IMG/VR virus record: IMGVR_UViG_3300031576_000010
Span: 35,909-99,908 of that record
Strand: one strand, 5' to 3'
Length of the DNA: 64,000 bases
Source: a virus
Translations under genes and position numbers: made by a program
Notes under the pieces: generated by a model
The model's database searches: none
Told to the model about the DNA's origin: nothing
The model's input: only the letters and a program-made list of their open reading frames with translations
In this document: in pieces, positions 27,799 to 36,753 of the stretch
Layout: each line of letters begins with the position of its first letter
Position numbering within the stretch: the stretch's first letter is position 1

Positions 27799-27808
27799 AA
27801 AACCACCG

Positions 27809-28069
27809 TCAGAAGCCCTCGACCTGCTTCACAAGCGCGACCAGGGCCGCAGCCGCGCCGTCGAGAATAGCCTGGTCATCGGGATCGAGAGACCCAGGCG
27901 GTAGGTCGACCGAGCGGGTCGCGTAGACACTCCCATCGGACACCCGCTTCAGGATGTAGGAGAGCGTCAAGATGACGCCAGTACCGTCCTCGGTCGGTCG
28001 CACGTACACGGCGGTGAAGTCTGCGATCGTCGGCTCGACGATCTCCTCGGTGATCATCTTCGTGGCCAT
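27809..28069 (-). CDS. Small unknown protein
   Basis: 86 residues with a beta-type first half (DFTAVYVRPTEDGTGVILTL) and a helical C-terminus (AILDGAAAALVALVKQVEGF). It sits between the fibre gene and the membrane protein. No family recognised. Confidence 0.65.
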   Translation of the reverse strand: MATKMITEEIVEPTIADFTAVYVRPTEDGTGVILTLSYILKRVSDGSVYATRSVDLPPGSLDPDDQAILDGAAAALVALVKQVEGF

Positions 28070-28078
28070 GATACCTCC

Positions 28079-29764
28079 CTACGATGAGAACGCCGCGAGG
28101 CGCCAGCGTGTCGAGGTCGAGTCGTAGTAGAGCCAGACCGAGCTGCCGGGCCCGACCGTCCGCGCGACTCCGCCGGGCAGCGTGAAGCGGTTGGCCGCTG
28201 CCGAACCGGCGTCCTCGTTGTTCAGCGTGAACGTGTTGGCAGTCGAAATGTTCAGGAGCAGGATCAGGCGTCCGTCCGTCGGGGCGGGCGGGACCATGCC
28301 GGTGACGACAGCAGCAGCTCCGGTATCCTGACGAACGACCGCTGCCGTCGTGAGCCCGGCCGGGTTGTAGTCGTTGTTGGTGGACGCCGCCACGAGGGCG
28401 GCCGGGGTGATGTCGTTCGCGAAGTTGATCCCGTCGTTCGCGAAGAGCGTCCCGTCGAATTGCGCGCGGCCTGCCTGTACCCAGAGCGCCAGCGCCGTCG
28501 TGATGGTCGCGTTCGTCCCGGCGACCGGAGCACCCAAGATCGCGAACGTCGCCGCAGTGGTGATCGTGCTAGCCGCAACGAACCCGTAGGTCGGCTGCCC
28601 GACCCTGTACGCCCTCTGCGTCGCGAGCGCGCCGGTCGCGAACTGGACGGTGCGCGTGAGGTTCCAGAAGACGTCGCTCGCCTCGACGCCGGCCGCGAGC
28701 GTCGTGTGCGCTGCGGCGTTCGCGGTCCACATCACCGGGCTGCCGGCCACCGCGACCGTCTGGCTCAGCGTGTGAGCCGAGACGCCCAGCGAGAGCTTGG
28801 TCACGCCACCCGTCACGAGCCCGAGCGTGTCGGCCGCGGGGCCGAACATGCCGGTGTTCGTATCAGTGTTGAAGGCGTAGCCGGGTGTACCAACCGCACC
28901 GACTGCAGCGAAGACTTGCGTCGACCCGCTGAGGTTGCACGAGGCAGCAGAGATGATGCACCGGTTCGCGCCGCCGGTTGTGATGTTGAGGGTGTTGACC
29001 CCGCCGGACAGGATCCCCGTGTCGGGGTCACCGGAGAACGAGTAGGTCGGGGCTCCGACCGCTCCTGCCGGTCCAAGAACGACGAGAGTCGAGGTGAGCG
29101 ACGCGGTAGACAGCGACAGGCGCGAGACGCCGCCTGTCGCCCAGCCGATCGTGTTCGCGGCCGACTCGAACATCCCCGTGTCGACGTCGCCGCCGAACGT
29201 GTAGCTCGGGAGCGCGGCCGTCCCCAGTGGAGCCACGAATGGCAAGATCGAGAAAATGCCCGCCGCCACCGAGATCGACATGGTGAAGACGCCGCCGATG
29301 GAAAATCCGAGGAAGTTCGCACCGACGTTGAACATCCCGGTGTCTGGATCGCCCGAGAACGAGTAGGACGGCAGCAGGGCCGTCCCTGCCGGACCCAGCA
29401 GTGGCACCGACCACGTGTGCGCGCCCGTCCAGGTCGGCGAGAAAGTCTGGTCCACCGCCATCGAATCGACCGCGACCGTGATACCCGTCCCGGCTCCGAC
29501 GTCGAACGTCCTGTCGGCCGACAGGTCCCCGCCGCCCGTCAAGCCAGCGCCAGCCGTCAGCGTCCGGGTCGGAGGAACGCCGCCCCCGCCCCCCGCGATC
29601 GTGATGATCGTACGGCTCGGATCGGCCGGGTCGGCCGTTGCGGCTACGCCCGCACCAACAAAGTTCAGGGCCGACTGGGTCGTACGGACAAGCACGCCCT
29701 CGTCGTAGACATCGAGCGCGGACGATCCTGCTGATCTCGCACCAGTAAGTCGTAGACCCGGCAC
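28079..29764 (-). CDS. Tail fibre protein with internal repeats
   Basis: 561 residues. Four copies of a roughly 43-residue unit carry the pattern YSFSGDPDTGMF followed by ANxLGxxTGG (about residues 135-340), as in many phage fibres and knob-forming proteins. The N-terminus is Gly/Thr-rich; the C-terminal part (FTLNNEDAGSAAANRFTLPG; SSVWLYYDSTSTRWRL) is a common fibre tip pattern. It presumably forms a trimeric receptor-binding fibre. Followed immediately by a companion gene. Confidence 0.75.
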   Translation of the reverse strand: MPGLRLTGARSAGSSALDVYDEGVLVRTTQSALNFVGAGVAATADPADPSRTIITIAGGGGGVPPTRTLTAGAGLTGGGDLSADRTFDVGAGTGITVAVDSMAVDQTFSPTWTGAHTWSVPLLGPAGTALLPSYSFSGDPDTGMFNVGANFLGFSIGGVFTMSISVAAGIFSILPFVAPLGTAALPSYTFGGDVDTGMFESAANTIGWATGGVSRLSLSTASLTSTLVVLGPAGAVGAPTYSFSGDPDTGILSGGVNTLNITTGGANRCIISAASCNLSGSTQVFAAVGAVGTPGYAFNTDTNTGMFGPAADTLGLVTGGVTKLSLGVSAHTLSQTVAVAGSPVMWTANAAAHTTLAAGVEASDVFWNLTRTVQFATGALATQRAYRVGQPTYGFVAASTITTAATFAILGAPVAGTNATITTALALWVQAGRAQFDGTLFANDGINFANDITPAALVAASTNNDYNPAGLTTAAVVRQDTGAAAVVTGMVPPAPTDGRLILLLNISTANTFTLNNEDAGSAAANRFTLPGGVARTVGPGSSVWLYYDSTSTRWRLAAFSS

Positions 29765-30142
29765 CTACGCCTCCTCACCCCAAATCTGGATCGGGCCACC
29801 ACCCGTGATGTTGCGGAGCCGGAAGAAAATGATGGCGTCGTCGATGTCGTCTTGGATGAACAGGCGCGCGTGCGGAACGATCGGCAGCGTGCCGGCCAAC
29901 GCCCACGTGTTGTCGACCGTGTTGAGCACCCAGACCTCGATGTCGGCCGTGTTGGCCGCGGGCGTCGTAAACACGAGCTTAGCGTGATACCCGCGCGTCC
30001 AGATCGGACGGTTGATGTTCTCACGATAGCTCGCGAGCCTGAGCAGTTCGGTAGCGGGCGGAGCCGACACGTTGGGATCGGCGTCGTCGACTACTCCCAC
30101 CTTCGTCCTGACGAGTCGAAGCTGGAAGCCTTCACCAGCCAT
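29765..30142 (-). CDS. Fibre-associated beta protein
   Basis: 125 residues, beta-rich, ending directly before the fibre gene. NRPIWTRGYHAKLVFTTP and SFFRLRNITGG-like stretches suggest a small jelly-roll or fibre-attachment protein. Unknown family. Confidence 0.6.
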   Translation of the reverse strand: MAGEGFQLRLVRTKVGVVDDADPNVSAPPATELLRLASYRENINRPIWTRGYHAKLVFTTPAANTADIEVWVLNTVDNTWALAGTLPIVPHARLFIQDDIDDAIIFFRLRNITGGGPIQIWGEEA

Positions 30143-30145
30143 CCG

Positions 30146-30577
30146 TCACCTCGTTTCCAACACGTTGACCGCCCCGTAGACCAGCACGCCCGTCGCAACA
30201 GCTCCGAGCAAGAACCCGATTACGAAGTCGTTCCGTTCCCAGAAGCCCGGTTTGGCCGTTTCCTGCGCGCTCGTCCGCGCCTTCGCGAGCTGGTCGGCCG
30301 TTTCGTGTAGGAGCCGATCGCGCACTCCCAACCGACCGGCCAGCTCATCGTTGGCGAGCTGGAGGTGCGCGTACGCCAGAAACCGCTGCTCCGCCACGAG
30401 AAGGCCGTCGTATGGGGCGGGCTGACCAGCCTCCAGCGGGACGACATTGGGTTCGGGCTGGGCCGCATCCGCGGTAACGGGCAGTTGGGCGGTGGGGACG
30501 GGATCGTCCCCGTACGCATCCCCATATGGCCACGCCAACAAGATGGCGATGGCCGCAATGCTTGCCAGCCGGATCAA
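30146..30577 (-). CDS. Envelope protein with signal peptide, coiled coil and C-terminal membrane helix
   Basis: 143 residues from TTG 30577, chosen because GAGG lies six bases before it and the TTGA overlaps the upstream stop; the frame extends to 30610 without a ribosome site. A signal-like N-terminus (IRLASIAAIAILLAWP) is followed by a Pro-rich linker, a coiled coil (LLHETADQLAKARTSAQETA) and a final membrane helix (DFVIGFLLGAVATGVLVYGA). Layout suggests a lysis or envelope-associated function, perhaps spanin-like; not certain. Confidence 0.55.
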   Translation of the reverse strand: MIRLASIAAIAILLAWPYGDAYGDDPVPTAQLPVTADAAQPEPNVVPLEAGQPAPYDGLLVAEQRFLAYAHLQLANDELAGRLGVRDRLLHETADQLAKARTSAQETAKPGFWERNDFVIGFLLGAVATGVLVYGAVNVLETR

Positions 30578-31095
30578 CGCGACCTCGCGGGTGGGTGAGC
30601 CTTCGCCCAAGCGGCCAGCGCGGCCAACCTAGCCTTCCTGTCCGGCATGGCGGCCGCCTTGTCCAACTCGGCCTTGAGCGATTCGACGTGCTCCTTGACC
30701 TTGTCGTCACCAGCCGATAGCGCATGCTCGACCGCCGCCGATGCGGCCCGGCGCTCCCGCCCCGCCGCCGTCGCGGTTGAGACGACTTCGTGGGCTCCAA
30801 TGCCCGCGAACGCGGCCCCCACTCCTCCCAACCCCGCCATCAGGATGGTGGCCCATGGCTTGTGCATCGCGAGAGCGCCGAGCGCGCCCGCCAGAAACCC
30901 AAGCGCCGAAGCGACGAGGGGCCGGAGCCACTTGTGGTGGGCCGACAACTTCTCCAGTAGCTTCTGGCCCACCAGCGTCTTCGAGAAGTCCATCAACAGC
31001 TTGATGACGGCCGCGAGGGTAGCGATCGCACCCCACGCCTTCGCGTTGGTTGCGATGCCGATACCACTGTTGATGATGTCGAGCATGCTTTCCAT
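30574..31095 (-). CDS. Holin-like membrane protein
   Basis: 173 residues from ATG 31095, with AAGGAG nearby; the open frame upstream is Arg-rich and unlikely. Two hydrophobic segments (VASALGFLAGALGALAMHK; ILMAGLGGVGAAFAGIGA) follow a helical start, then a charged helical tail (DDKVKEHVESLKAELDKAAA). Size and two-span layout suit a holin, and it lies next to another envelope protein, but no holin family is proved. Confidence 0.5.
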   Translation of the reverse strand: MESMLDIINSGIGIATNAKAWGAIATLAAVIKLLMDFSKTLVGQKLLEKLSAHHKWLRPLVASALGFLAGALGALAMHKPWATILMAGLGGVGAAFAGIGAHEVVSTATAAGRERRAASAAVEHALSAGDDKVKEHVESLKAELDKAAAMPDRKARLAALAAWAKAHPPARSR

Positions 31096-31106
31096 CAGAT
31101 AGCTCC

Positions 31107-31826
31107 TTAGCCCTGGTCGATCGTCATGCTGACGAACTCGATCGTGATACCGAGCTGGTTGACAGCATCCAAGTTGGTGACGCGGACGACGATCGGGAAG
31201 CCTTTGACGCCCCACCGGTTCTCGAACTTCCGCTGCGGATTGGAGGAAGGTTCGTTGGGAGGCCAGATCCGGACGGTGTCGCCAGGATCGAACAAGAGAA
31301 ACTCCTCGTCGGTCAGGTGGGCGGCGGCCGCCCCCTGTGACGTCGGACCAAAGAACACCTCGCTCGTGAAATTACGAGCCTGCGGCACCGCGACCACCAA
31401 CGTGAACGTGACGGCATCGGTCTGGTTGGTCGCGGGGATGAGCGCGAGGTTGACGTTCACCTGAAGGGACGATCCATCTCCACCCGGGAGCATGAGGAAG
31501 AAGGAGCCGCTCGTCCCCCCTGAAAGGGGAACGTCCGGCCCCGGCTCCAACGCGCCAGGCGCCTGCCACCGGAGTCGCCGCGGATTCGCGAAGAACGCGA
31601 GCGTCCCGGGCGCCGCACCCGTCACCGTATCCTGTGACGAGCTGACGATCGTCACACCCGTCACGTTGACGAGCGCGGACGGGGTCCGATCACCATTCGT
31701 CCGGGCGGTGAACGGACGGCCGTAGACCGTCAGCTCGCGGAACGCCCGGTCTTCCATCGGCATGACGATGTCCTTGGCCGAGGAGGGCGGCACAAGCGCT
31801 GGAATCGCATACCAATTGAATCGCAT
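31107..31826 (-). CDS. Decoration-type virion protein with Ig-like module
   Basis: 239 residues. Residues about 50-135 hold the beta module also seen at 18790 and 22354: APGTLAFFANPRRLRWQAPG, then GSFFLMLPGGDGSSLQVNVN. The C-terminal part (EFLLFDPGDTVRIWPPNEPS) may fold separately. No enzyme motif. It follows the capsid and neck genes, suggesting a head- or tail-surface role. Confidence 0.6.
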   Translation of the reverse strand: MRFNWYAIPALVPPSSAKDIVMPMEDRAFRELTVYGRPFTARTNGDRTPSALVNVTGVTIVSSSQDTVTGAAPGTLAFFANPRRLRWQAPGALEPGPDVPLSGGTSGSFFLMLPGGDGSSLQVNVNLALIPATNQTDAVTFTLVVAVPQARNFTSEVFFGPTSQGAAAAHLTDEEFLLFDPGDTVRIWPPNEPSSNPQRKFENRWGVKGFPIVVRVTNLDAVNQLGITIEFVSMTIDQG

Positions 31827-31844
31827 CGTACCCGCCTCCTTCGA

Positions 31845-33086
31845 CTACTCGACCATCGCCTGGCGACGGATGAAGTCGTCACCGTCATCCTGAGCGACCG
31901 GCGCTTCCTCGGGGCCCGGGACCTCCTGCAACTTCTGGATCTCGGTGGTGGCCCACCGCTTGACGCTCGGCCAGTACGACTTGGCCCGCACGTGCTCCAG
32001 CTCGTCCTCGCTCAGACGACCGAGCGACTGGAGGTCCATGAGGATCTGGCTGGCGGGCCTGATGTTGTTGCTGTCGAACGCGACCCCATCGCCGGACGAC
32101 CGCTTCTGCTCGTCTTGGATGTCCTGCTGGACGTTGTACATGAGGATGCGGACGCGGTCACGGATGACGTCCTCCTCGTTGACGAAGAGGTTTGCCTCGA
32201 CTCGCTGGCGCTCGCCGTACCGAGTGGCACCAGCAGGGCCGGAGCCCGACTCGACGACCCGGTGGATCGGTTGAGGGGCGGGACCCGACTCCACCGTCTC
32301 ACGAAACGCCCGACGCGCCTCCTCGGACCGGCGCAGCGCCTCGTCGGCCGTGATGTGCATCGCCTTGGCGCGCTGGTCGAAGTAGGCGCGGTACTCGTCC
32401 TCCTCCATGATGCGGAGGTACCGCTGACCCGTCTGCTTGTCGCGCGCGTTGAATGCCTTGCGGACATCCACGCTCGACTTGAGATCCTGGAACGACACCA
32501 TCGCGGTCAGGTTGATGGGGTCGGGGGACGCGGGGATCGAGACGGACGTGGAGGCGCCGCCCGGCAACACGAACTGGATGACGAAGTTGCTGGGGTGCAT
32601 GTTCTGCACGTAGATGTCGCGCTCTTCCCGCCAGAACTCCGTCCAGTTGAGGATGTCGCCGTTCTTGTCGAGGTACTGCTTGCCGTTCATCACTTGAGGT
32701 CTCCTTTCGACCTGTTCGCGACCGATCCGGACCAACCGGACGGTCGGTGGCTCATACGTGACAAGGCGGACACGTCCCTCACGGAGGAACGAGGTCGCCT
32801 TTGCTGCAACGAAGACGGTCGTGAACACACCATCCTTGTCGAGGACGCGGACGGGTTCATCGACTCGTCGGAAGTAGTAGCGGTCGTGTGGCGGCGCCCC
32901 CGCGCTCCCCGGCTTGAGCCGGATGGTGCAGAGGGGCGAGTGGGCGAACACACGAGCCTCATGATCGCGCAGGAGGATTCGGGCGCGCCCGTTCGACACG
33001 TAGTAGAGGAAGAGGCGGTCGGGTCCGATGACGGCAACGAGGGGGCGCCCGTTGCCGTTGCTTCCTCGTTCGCCGTTCGACCCCAC
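31845..33086 (-). CDS. Head/neck-region protein, possibly two fused genes
   Basis: 413 residues from GTG 33086 (GGGGAG upstream). The first 130 residues are beta-rich (YYFRRVDEPVRVLDKDGVFT). A second start at ATG 32690 has a strong AAAGGAG site and begins MNGKQYLDKNGDILNWTEFW, so a shorter 282-residue product is possible. The second part has a helical region (ITADEALRRSEEARRAFRET) and an acidic C-terminus. Follows the capsid block after the inserted endonuclease; unrecognised. Confidence 0.6.
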   Translation of the reverse strand: MGSNGERGSNGNGRPLVAVIGPDRLFLYYVSNGRARILLRDHEARVFAHSPLCTIRLKPGSAGAPPHDRYYFRRVDEPVRVLDKDGVFTTVFVAAKATSFLREGRVRLVTYEPPTVRLVRIGREQVERRPQVMNGKQYLDKNGDILNWTEFWREERDIYVQNMHPSNFVIQFVLPGGASTSVSIPASPDPINLTAMVSFQDLKSSVDVRKAFNARDKQTGQRYLRIMEEDEYRAYFDQRAKAMHITADEALRRSEEARRAFRETVESGPAPQPIHRVVESGSGPAGATRYGERQRVEANLFVNEEDVIRDRVRILMYNVQQDIQDEQKRSSGDGVAFDSNNIRPASQILMDLQSLGRLSEDELEHVRAKSYWPSVKRWATTEIQKLQEVPGPEEAPVAQDDGDDFIRRQAMVE

Positions 33087-33088
33087 AC

Positions 33089-34600
33089 CTACGCGCTCCC
33101 CAGCTTGTAGACCATGCAGGCCGGAACGAATGGACGGATCAAAGAGAAGAAGCGATCATGCGACCGGCTCGACAGCCGGAGCGTGAAACCAACGCCCTGT
33201 CGATTTTTTGTCAGCTTGAGCCCGAACCGTTCGGCCAGGAAGCCGGCGAGTACATCGATCGACTCGATGTCGAACGAGTTGGTCGCGAACGAAATGCTTC
33301 CGTTCGACACGTTGCGCCAGCCATCATCCAGGTACAAGAGCGCCAACCCGAGTGCGTCGAGTGGCTCTAGCGTTTCAGTAGTGAGAACGCGCTTCTGGCC
33401 GTCACGGTAGACCGCGTCGTGCAGCATGGAGAAGTGCGGGTGTGAGATCGTCCAGGTCCTGTAGAATGGCTTGGCCGGCTTCTTGGCGTGGCGGTACGGA
33501 CCGTTGATCTCTGCCTGAACCAGCGGGCCCAGAAGCGCCATCTTGATCTTTAGATACTCGACCTGTGACTCGCAGTGGCCGAGCGTCAAGTGGGCGTGCC
33601 GTTCCAAACTCCAACGGCCCGCAAGCCCCGAGTCGCCCAACACCATCCCGAGGATCGCACCATGTAGCCGTTCCGGGACCTCTGTGGTCCTCCACGTCGG
33701 AATGCCAGCGGCCTCCTGACTTTCGAGCACGGCGGTCGGGGCATGCGCATCGAGCTTCATCCGATGCTCCGCGATAGCCGGATTATCCGATCGCCAGTGC
33801 GCCTGCATGTGGTCGCGGCGCTTCTGGCGGAAATCCGCGTCGTAACCGTGCGCTTCAGTGGCCTGCCGTTTCGAGAGACCACTCTGGAGCGGGGCCCCTG
33901 GGAACCGAGCCGCATACACTTCGAGGGTCATGTCGTGCTGGACGAGGTGCGTGCTGGAGATGTGAAAGAAATGGCGGCCACAGACCTGACAGGCCACCGT
34001 TGCGGTCTCGGGCAGCTCGACCAGCTTGGCTTCGCGGAGTAGCGCGCCCGCCGCATAGGCGGTCTTCGACGAGATCCGAACCGCCATCTTCATGCACTCG
34101 CGGCACTGCCGATGGAGCTTGCCGTTGCCACGCCTGTAGAAATGTTCGTCGGTTGCCGAAAACGTCTGCCGGCATGTCGAACAGGTGATCTCGGTCGACT
34201 CAGCCTTGTGGGCTCGCGGGGCTGCGATGCGGATGGCGGCTGCACGCGACTGCGGCGTTGCAGCAAGCGGCTCGCCCGCATGCCTGGCCCTAGCGCGCTC
34301 GCTCCAGCACACGCGACAGCGAGGCTGTAGCCGCCCTTCCTTGCGACGGTAGAAGTGGGTTTCGTCGGCCGGCTTGGTCCCACCGCAGATTTTGCAGGTC
34401 TTGACCCCACCGAGCAGCTCGAATTCACGGGCCGCAACTACGGCGGGGTCGACGACGACCCGTACTGCACGGTCGGCCGCCTCCGCCACCTGCTTGCACA
34501 GCTTGCACGTCGACAGGAGGCCCGCGGGGCTCGCGGCGTGCTTCGTGAAGAACTCGGTGGTCAGGGGTTTAGGCTGACCACACCTGCGACAGATACGCAT
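33089..34600 (-). CDS. LAGLIDADG homing endonuclease with several zinc-finger units
   Basis: 503 residues, ATG 34600 with no ribosome site; the promoter's -10 box ends seven bases upstream, so the message is probably leaderless. Domain order: repeated CxxC units (CRRCGQPKP; CKICGGTKP; CSTCRQTFS), then a MucR/Ros-like zinc finger (CQVCGRHFFHISSTHLVQHD), then a LAGLIDADG core with LHGAILGMVLGDSGLAGRWS and LALLYLDDGWRNVSN, ending MVYKLGSA. Sits between the capsid gene and a head-region gene. The aspartates of both dodecapeptides are present. Confidence 0.85.
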   Translation of the reverse strand: MRICRRCGQPKPLTTEFFTKHAASPAGLLSTCKLCKQVAEAADRAVRVVVDPAVVAAREFELLGGVKTCKICGGTKPADETHFYRRKEGRLQPRCRVCWSERARARHAGEPLAATPQSRAAAIRIAAPRAHKAESTEITCSTCRQTFSATDEHFYRRGNGKLHRQCRECMKMAVRISSKTAYAAGALLREAKLVELPETATVACQVCGRHFFHISSTHLVQHDMTLEVYAARFPGAPLQSGLSKRQATEAHGYDADFRQKRRDHMQAHWRSDNPAIAEHRMKLDAHAPTAVLESQEAAGIPTWRTTEVPERLHGAILGMVLGDSGLAGRWSLERHAHLTLGHCESQVEYLKIKMALLGPLVQAEINGPYRHAKKPAKPFYRTWTISHPHFSMLHDAVYRDGQKRVLTTETLEPLDALGLALLYLDDGWRNVSNGSISFATNSFDIESIDVLAGFLAERFGLKLTKNRQGVGFTLRLSSRSHDRFFSLIRPFVPACMVYKLGSA

Positions 34601-34606
34601 ACCGCA

Positions 34607-34635
34607 AGAATAAGTGATCGAGACTGAGCTGTCAA
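34607..34635 (-). promoter_or_regulatory. Sigma70-like promoter, leaderless
   Basis: Minus-strand TTGACA (34635-34630), exactly 17 bases, then TATTCT (34612-34607). Predicted start is about base 34600, the A of the endonuclease ATG. The -35 matches the consensus perfectly. Confidence 0.65.
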
Positions 34636-34648
34636 GCAGTAGAGCACT

Positions 34649-34695
34649 CGGCACACGCCAGCCGTCACCTGGAGCGTGAGAGCTAACGTGTGCCG
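34649..34695 (-). terminator. Inverted repeat downstream of the capsid gene
   Basis: Perfect nine-base arms CGGCACACG (34649-34657) and CGTGTGCCG (34687-34695) with a 29-base loop, lying between the capsid gene's stop and the endonuclease promoter. No clear T-run. It could end or attenuate the capsid transcript or mark an insertion boundary. Confidence 0.35.
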
Positions 34696-34718
34696 AAATG
34701 CCAATCATCATCAGTGCG

Positions 34719-35924
34719 CTACGGCTTCGCGCCCTTCGCGACCGCACGAGCGTTCGGGATCCCAAAGCCGATAATCTCACAGAACGCCCATCCCTTGACG
34801 GTTTCCTGTGTGACAAATCGGTTGTACGGTTCCGAGAACAGCTCGACCCGCACACCCATCTCTCCGAGGTACTCGGAGCCCGTGACCGCGTAGAAGGTTC
34901 CCGCGGGCACGACTTCCTCGACGCCGGTACCAGCCGTCGTGATGATCTGGGCGTTCAGGTAGTTGCCGATGTACCCGGCCAGGATCAGCTCCCTCTCGGT
35001 CACCGGATCCACGGTCGTCGACATCGTCTTGATGACGTCGGAGAGTTCCGCACGGTTGATGAGGAACTTCTCGACGATCAGACGATGGCGCTCGACCTGG
35101 AACCGGACGTCCTCGAAGGCGCCGGTGCCCAACGTCGTGTACGTCGTGGCCGTGTTGACGGCCGTGGAGGCGCGGTCCAGGAGCAGACGCCCTCGCTTGT
35201 CCTCGTTCAGCTCGATCTCCTGACGCGCGGTGTCCTGCGCGCGATCGAGAACGTCGTAGTTCATCTGGTAGATGTCGAAGATGTCGACCGAGGTGAACGC
35301 GACGATCTTGGTCTCGTCCGGCTGGATGTACCGACCATGGAGGCGTGCCTCGATGCCCTGTCCATCCTGACCGACGACGAAAGCGACCGAACGAACGTCC
35401 TTCGCGATCCTGAACAGCTCGCCCTGCGCGAGCGGACGCACACGGTACACCTTGCGCGCCCATCCCTCGTAGTCGACGATGTCCTTGATCGGAAGGAGCA
35501 GTTCCTGGCCGACGAGCGCGAAGCCCTCGCCGGTCGGGTCCTGCATCGCCTGGGCCACGATGTTCATCTTGGCCTGGCGTTCCTGGAGAGACTCGCGCGC
35601 CGCCGCCGTCCTGATGAGCGACTGCGACGCGCCCGGGCCCACGTTCTGGAGCAGGTGGGCGATCTGCCGAAGGACATCTCCGTTGTCGTAGGCAGACATC
35701 TGCCCCGACTTGTCGAACATGCGGTCCTTCGATTCCGCACGGCCCGACCCCGGACCGACCTTGCGGCCGGCCTGGCGGAGGGGGTTGAGCTGTCCGGACT
35801 CGTCCCACACACGTTCCTCCGCCCTTGACTGCGGTGTGTGTCGGACGCTCCCGAGCGGCAAGCCCCTCGAAGCGGTCTTGGGTGTTCCGGACTGGGAGGT
35901 CCGGAACGGATTTACTCGTTCCAT
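34719..35924 (-). CDS. Major capsid protein (HK97-fold-like)
   Basis: 401 residues, ATG 35924 with GGAGGAAC close before it. The long helix AREIES-like region (SLQERQAKMNIVAQAMQDPT), the extended central part (YEGWARKVYRVRPLAQGELF) and the C-terminal domain (SEPYNRFVTQETVKGWAFCE) have the order of HK97-fold capsid subunits of large phages. It follows the protease/scaffold and a probable decoration gene in the standard head gene order. Assignment rests on order and layout, not on a profile hit. Confidence 0.7.
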   Translation of the reverse strand: MERVNPFRTSQSGTPKTASRGLPLGSVRHTPQSRAEERVWDESGQLNPLRQAGRKVGPGSGRAESKDRMFDKSGQMSAYDNGDVLRQIAHLLQNVGPGASQSLIRTAAARESLQERQAKMNIVAQAMQDPTGEGFALVGQELLLPIKDIVDYEGWARKVYRVRPLAQGELFRIAKDVRSVAFVVGQDGQGIEARLHGRYIQPDETKIVAFTSVDIFDIYQMNYDVLDRAQDTARQEIELNEDKRGRLLLDRASTAVNTATTYTTLGTGAFEDVRFQVERHRLIVEKFLINRAELSDVIKTMSTTVDPVTERELILAGYIGNYLNAQIITTAGTGVEEVVPAGTFYAVTGSEYLGEMGVRVELFSEPYNRFVTQETVKGWAFCEIIGFGIPNARAVAKGAKP

Positions 35925-35943
35925 CTTGTTCCTCCGTTGTCCG

Positions 35944-36723
35944 TCACGTCACCAGGTTGCCTGTTGCGATCCAGCCCAGGAAGGGGTCGGACGCGCGTGG
36001 CGCCTGGATCACTCGACCCAGGATGTCGCCACCGCCCGCGTTCGTCACCTGCCCGGCCGTCACTCCCGTCCCCACGCTGGCCCTGATGACGTCGCCAGGT
36101 GTGTACGTGAGTGTCGCGTCGAACTCGCTCGTGAACAGGGTCGACTGTCCCTGGATGATCGCGATGCGACCGCCCTGGACCGTCACGTCGTCGTTCTGGT
36201 TCCAGAAGTTGCGCCCCTGGAAGTCCAGGTCGGCGTTCGTGACCGCCGACTGGTACGTGATGAAGACGGTCTGACCCTGGACCACCGTGCCCGGAAGCGG
36301 GTTGTTCCACGTGATGGTCCCGTTCGCATTGACCACGTAGTTGGCGCCACCTTCTGCGATGTTGGTGCCGCCGCCGTTCGCAGCCGTGCGAATGTGGGTC
36401 GTGCCGATGACGGCCGCGCGCCTGAGCGCGACGGTACCGCCAGCCGCGGGAACGACGGTGGCTTCGTCCACGATGATGGTGTTGCCAGCACCCGTGTCCT
36501 TCGTCCACTTCGCGATCCCGAAGACCACGACACCCGGACCGTTCGCGCCGACGGTTGCGTCACCGCGGACGATCTGGCTCGCCGTGTTCATCTTGACGAC
36601 CTGTCCCTGCCGGAAGGTCGCGTTCGGATCCGCCTCGAACGGGCCGGGTTCCGATGCGATCTTGCAGCGTGTCAGATGTAGCCCTGCCGGGAAAATCTGA
36701 CTGATGAAAGCCTCGATTGCCAT
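35944..36723 (-). CDS. Probable capsid decoration protein
   Basis: 259 residues, beta-rich with Ala/Gly/Thr/Val throughout (AAGGTVALRRAAVIGTTHIR; VVQGQTVFITYQSAVTNADL). It lies between the protease/scaffold and the capsid gene, where head decoration or stabilising proteins are common. The N-terminus begins MAIEAFISQIFPAG. No family recognised. Confidence 0.55.
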   Translation of the reverse strand: MAIEAFISQIFPAGLHLTRCKIASEPGPFEADPNATFRQGQVVKMNTASQIVRGDATVGANGPGVVVFGIAKWTKDTGAGNTIIVDEATVVPAAGGTVALRRAAVIGTTHIRTAANGGGTNIAEGGANYVVNANGTITWNNPLPGTVVQGQTVFITYQSAVTNADLDFQGRNFWNQNDDVTVQGGRIAIIQGQSTLFTSEFDATLTYTPGDVIRASVGTGVTAGQVTNAGGGDILGRVIQAPRASDPFLGWIATGNLVT

Positions 36724-36753
36724 TTCTACCTCACCTCCTCTCCTGGCTCAGAT

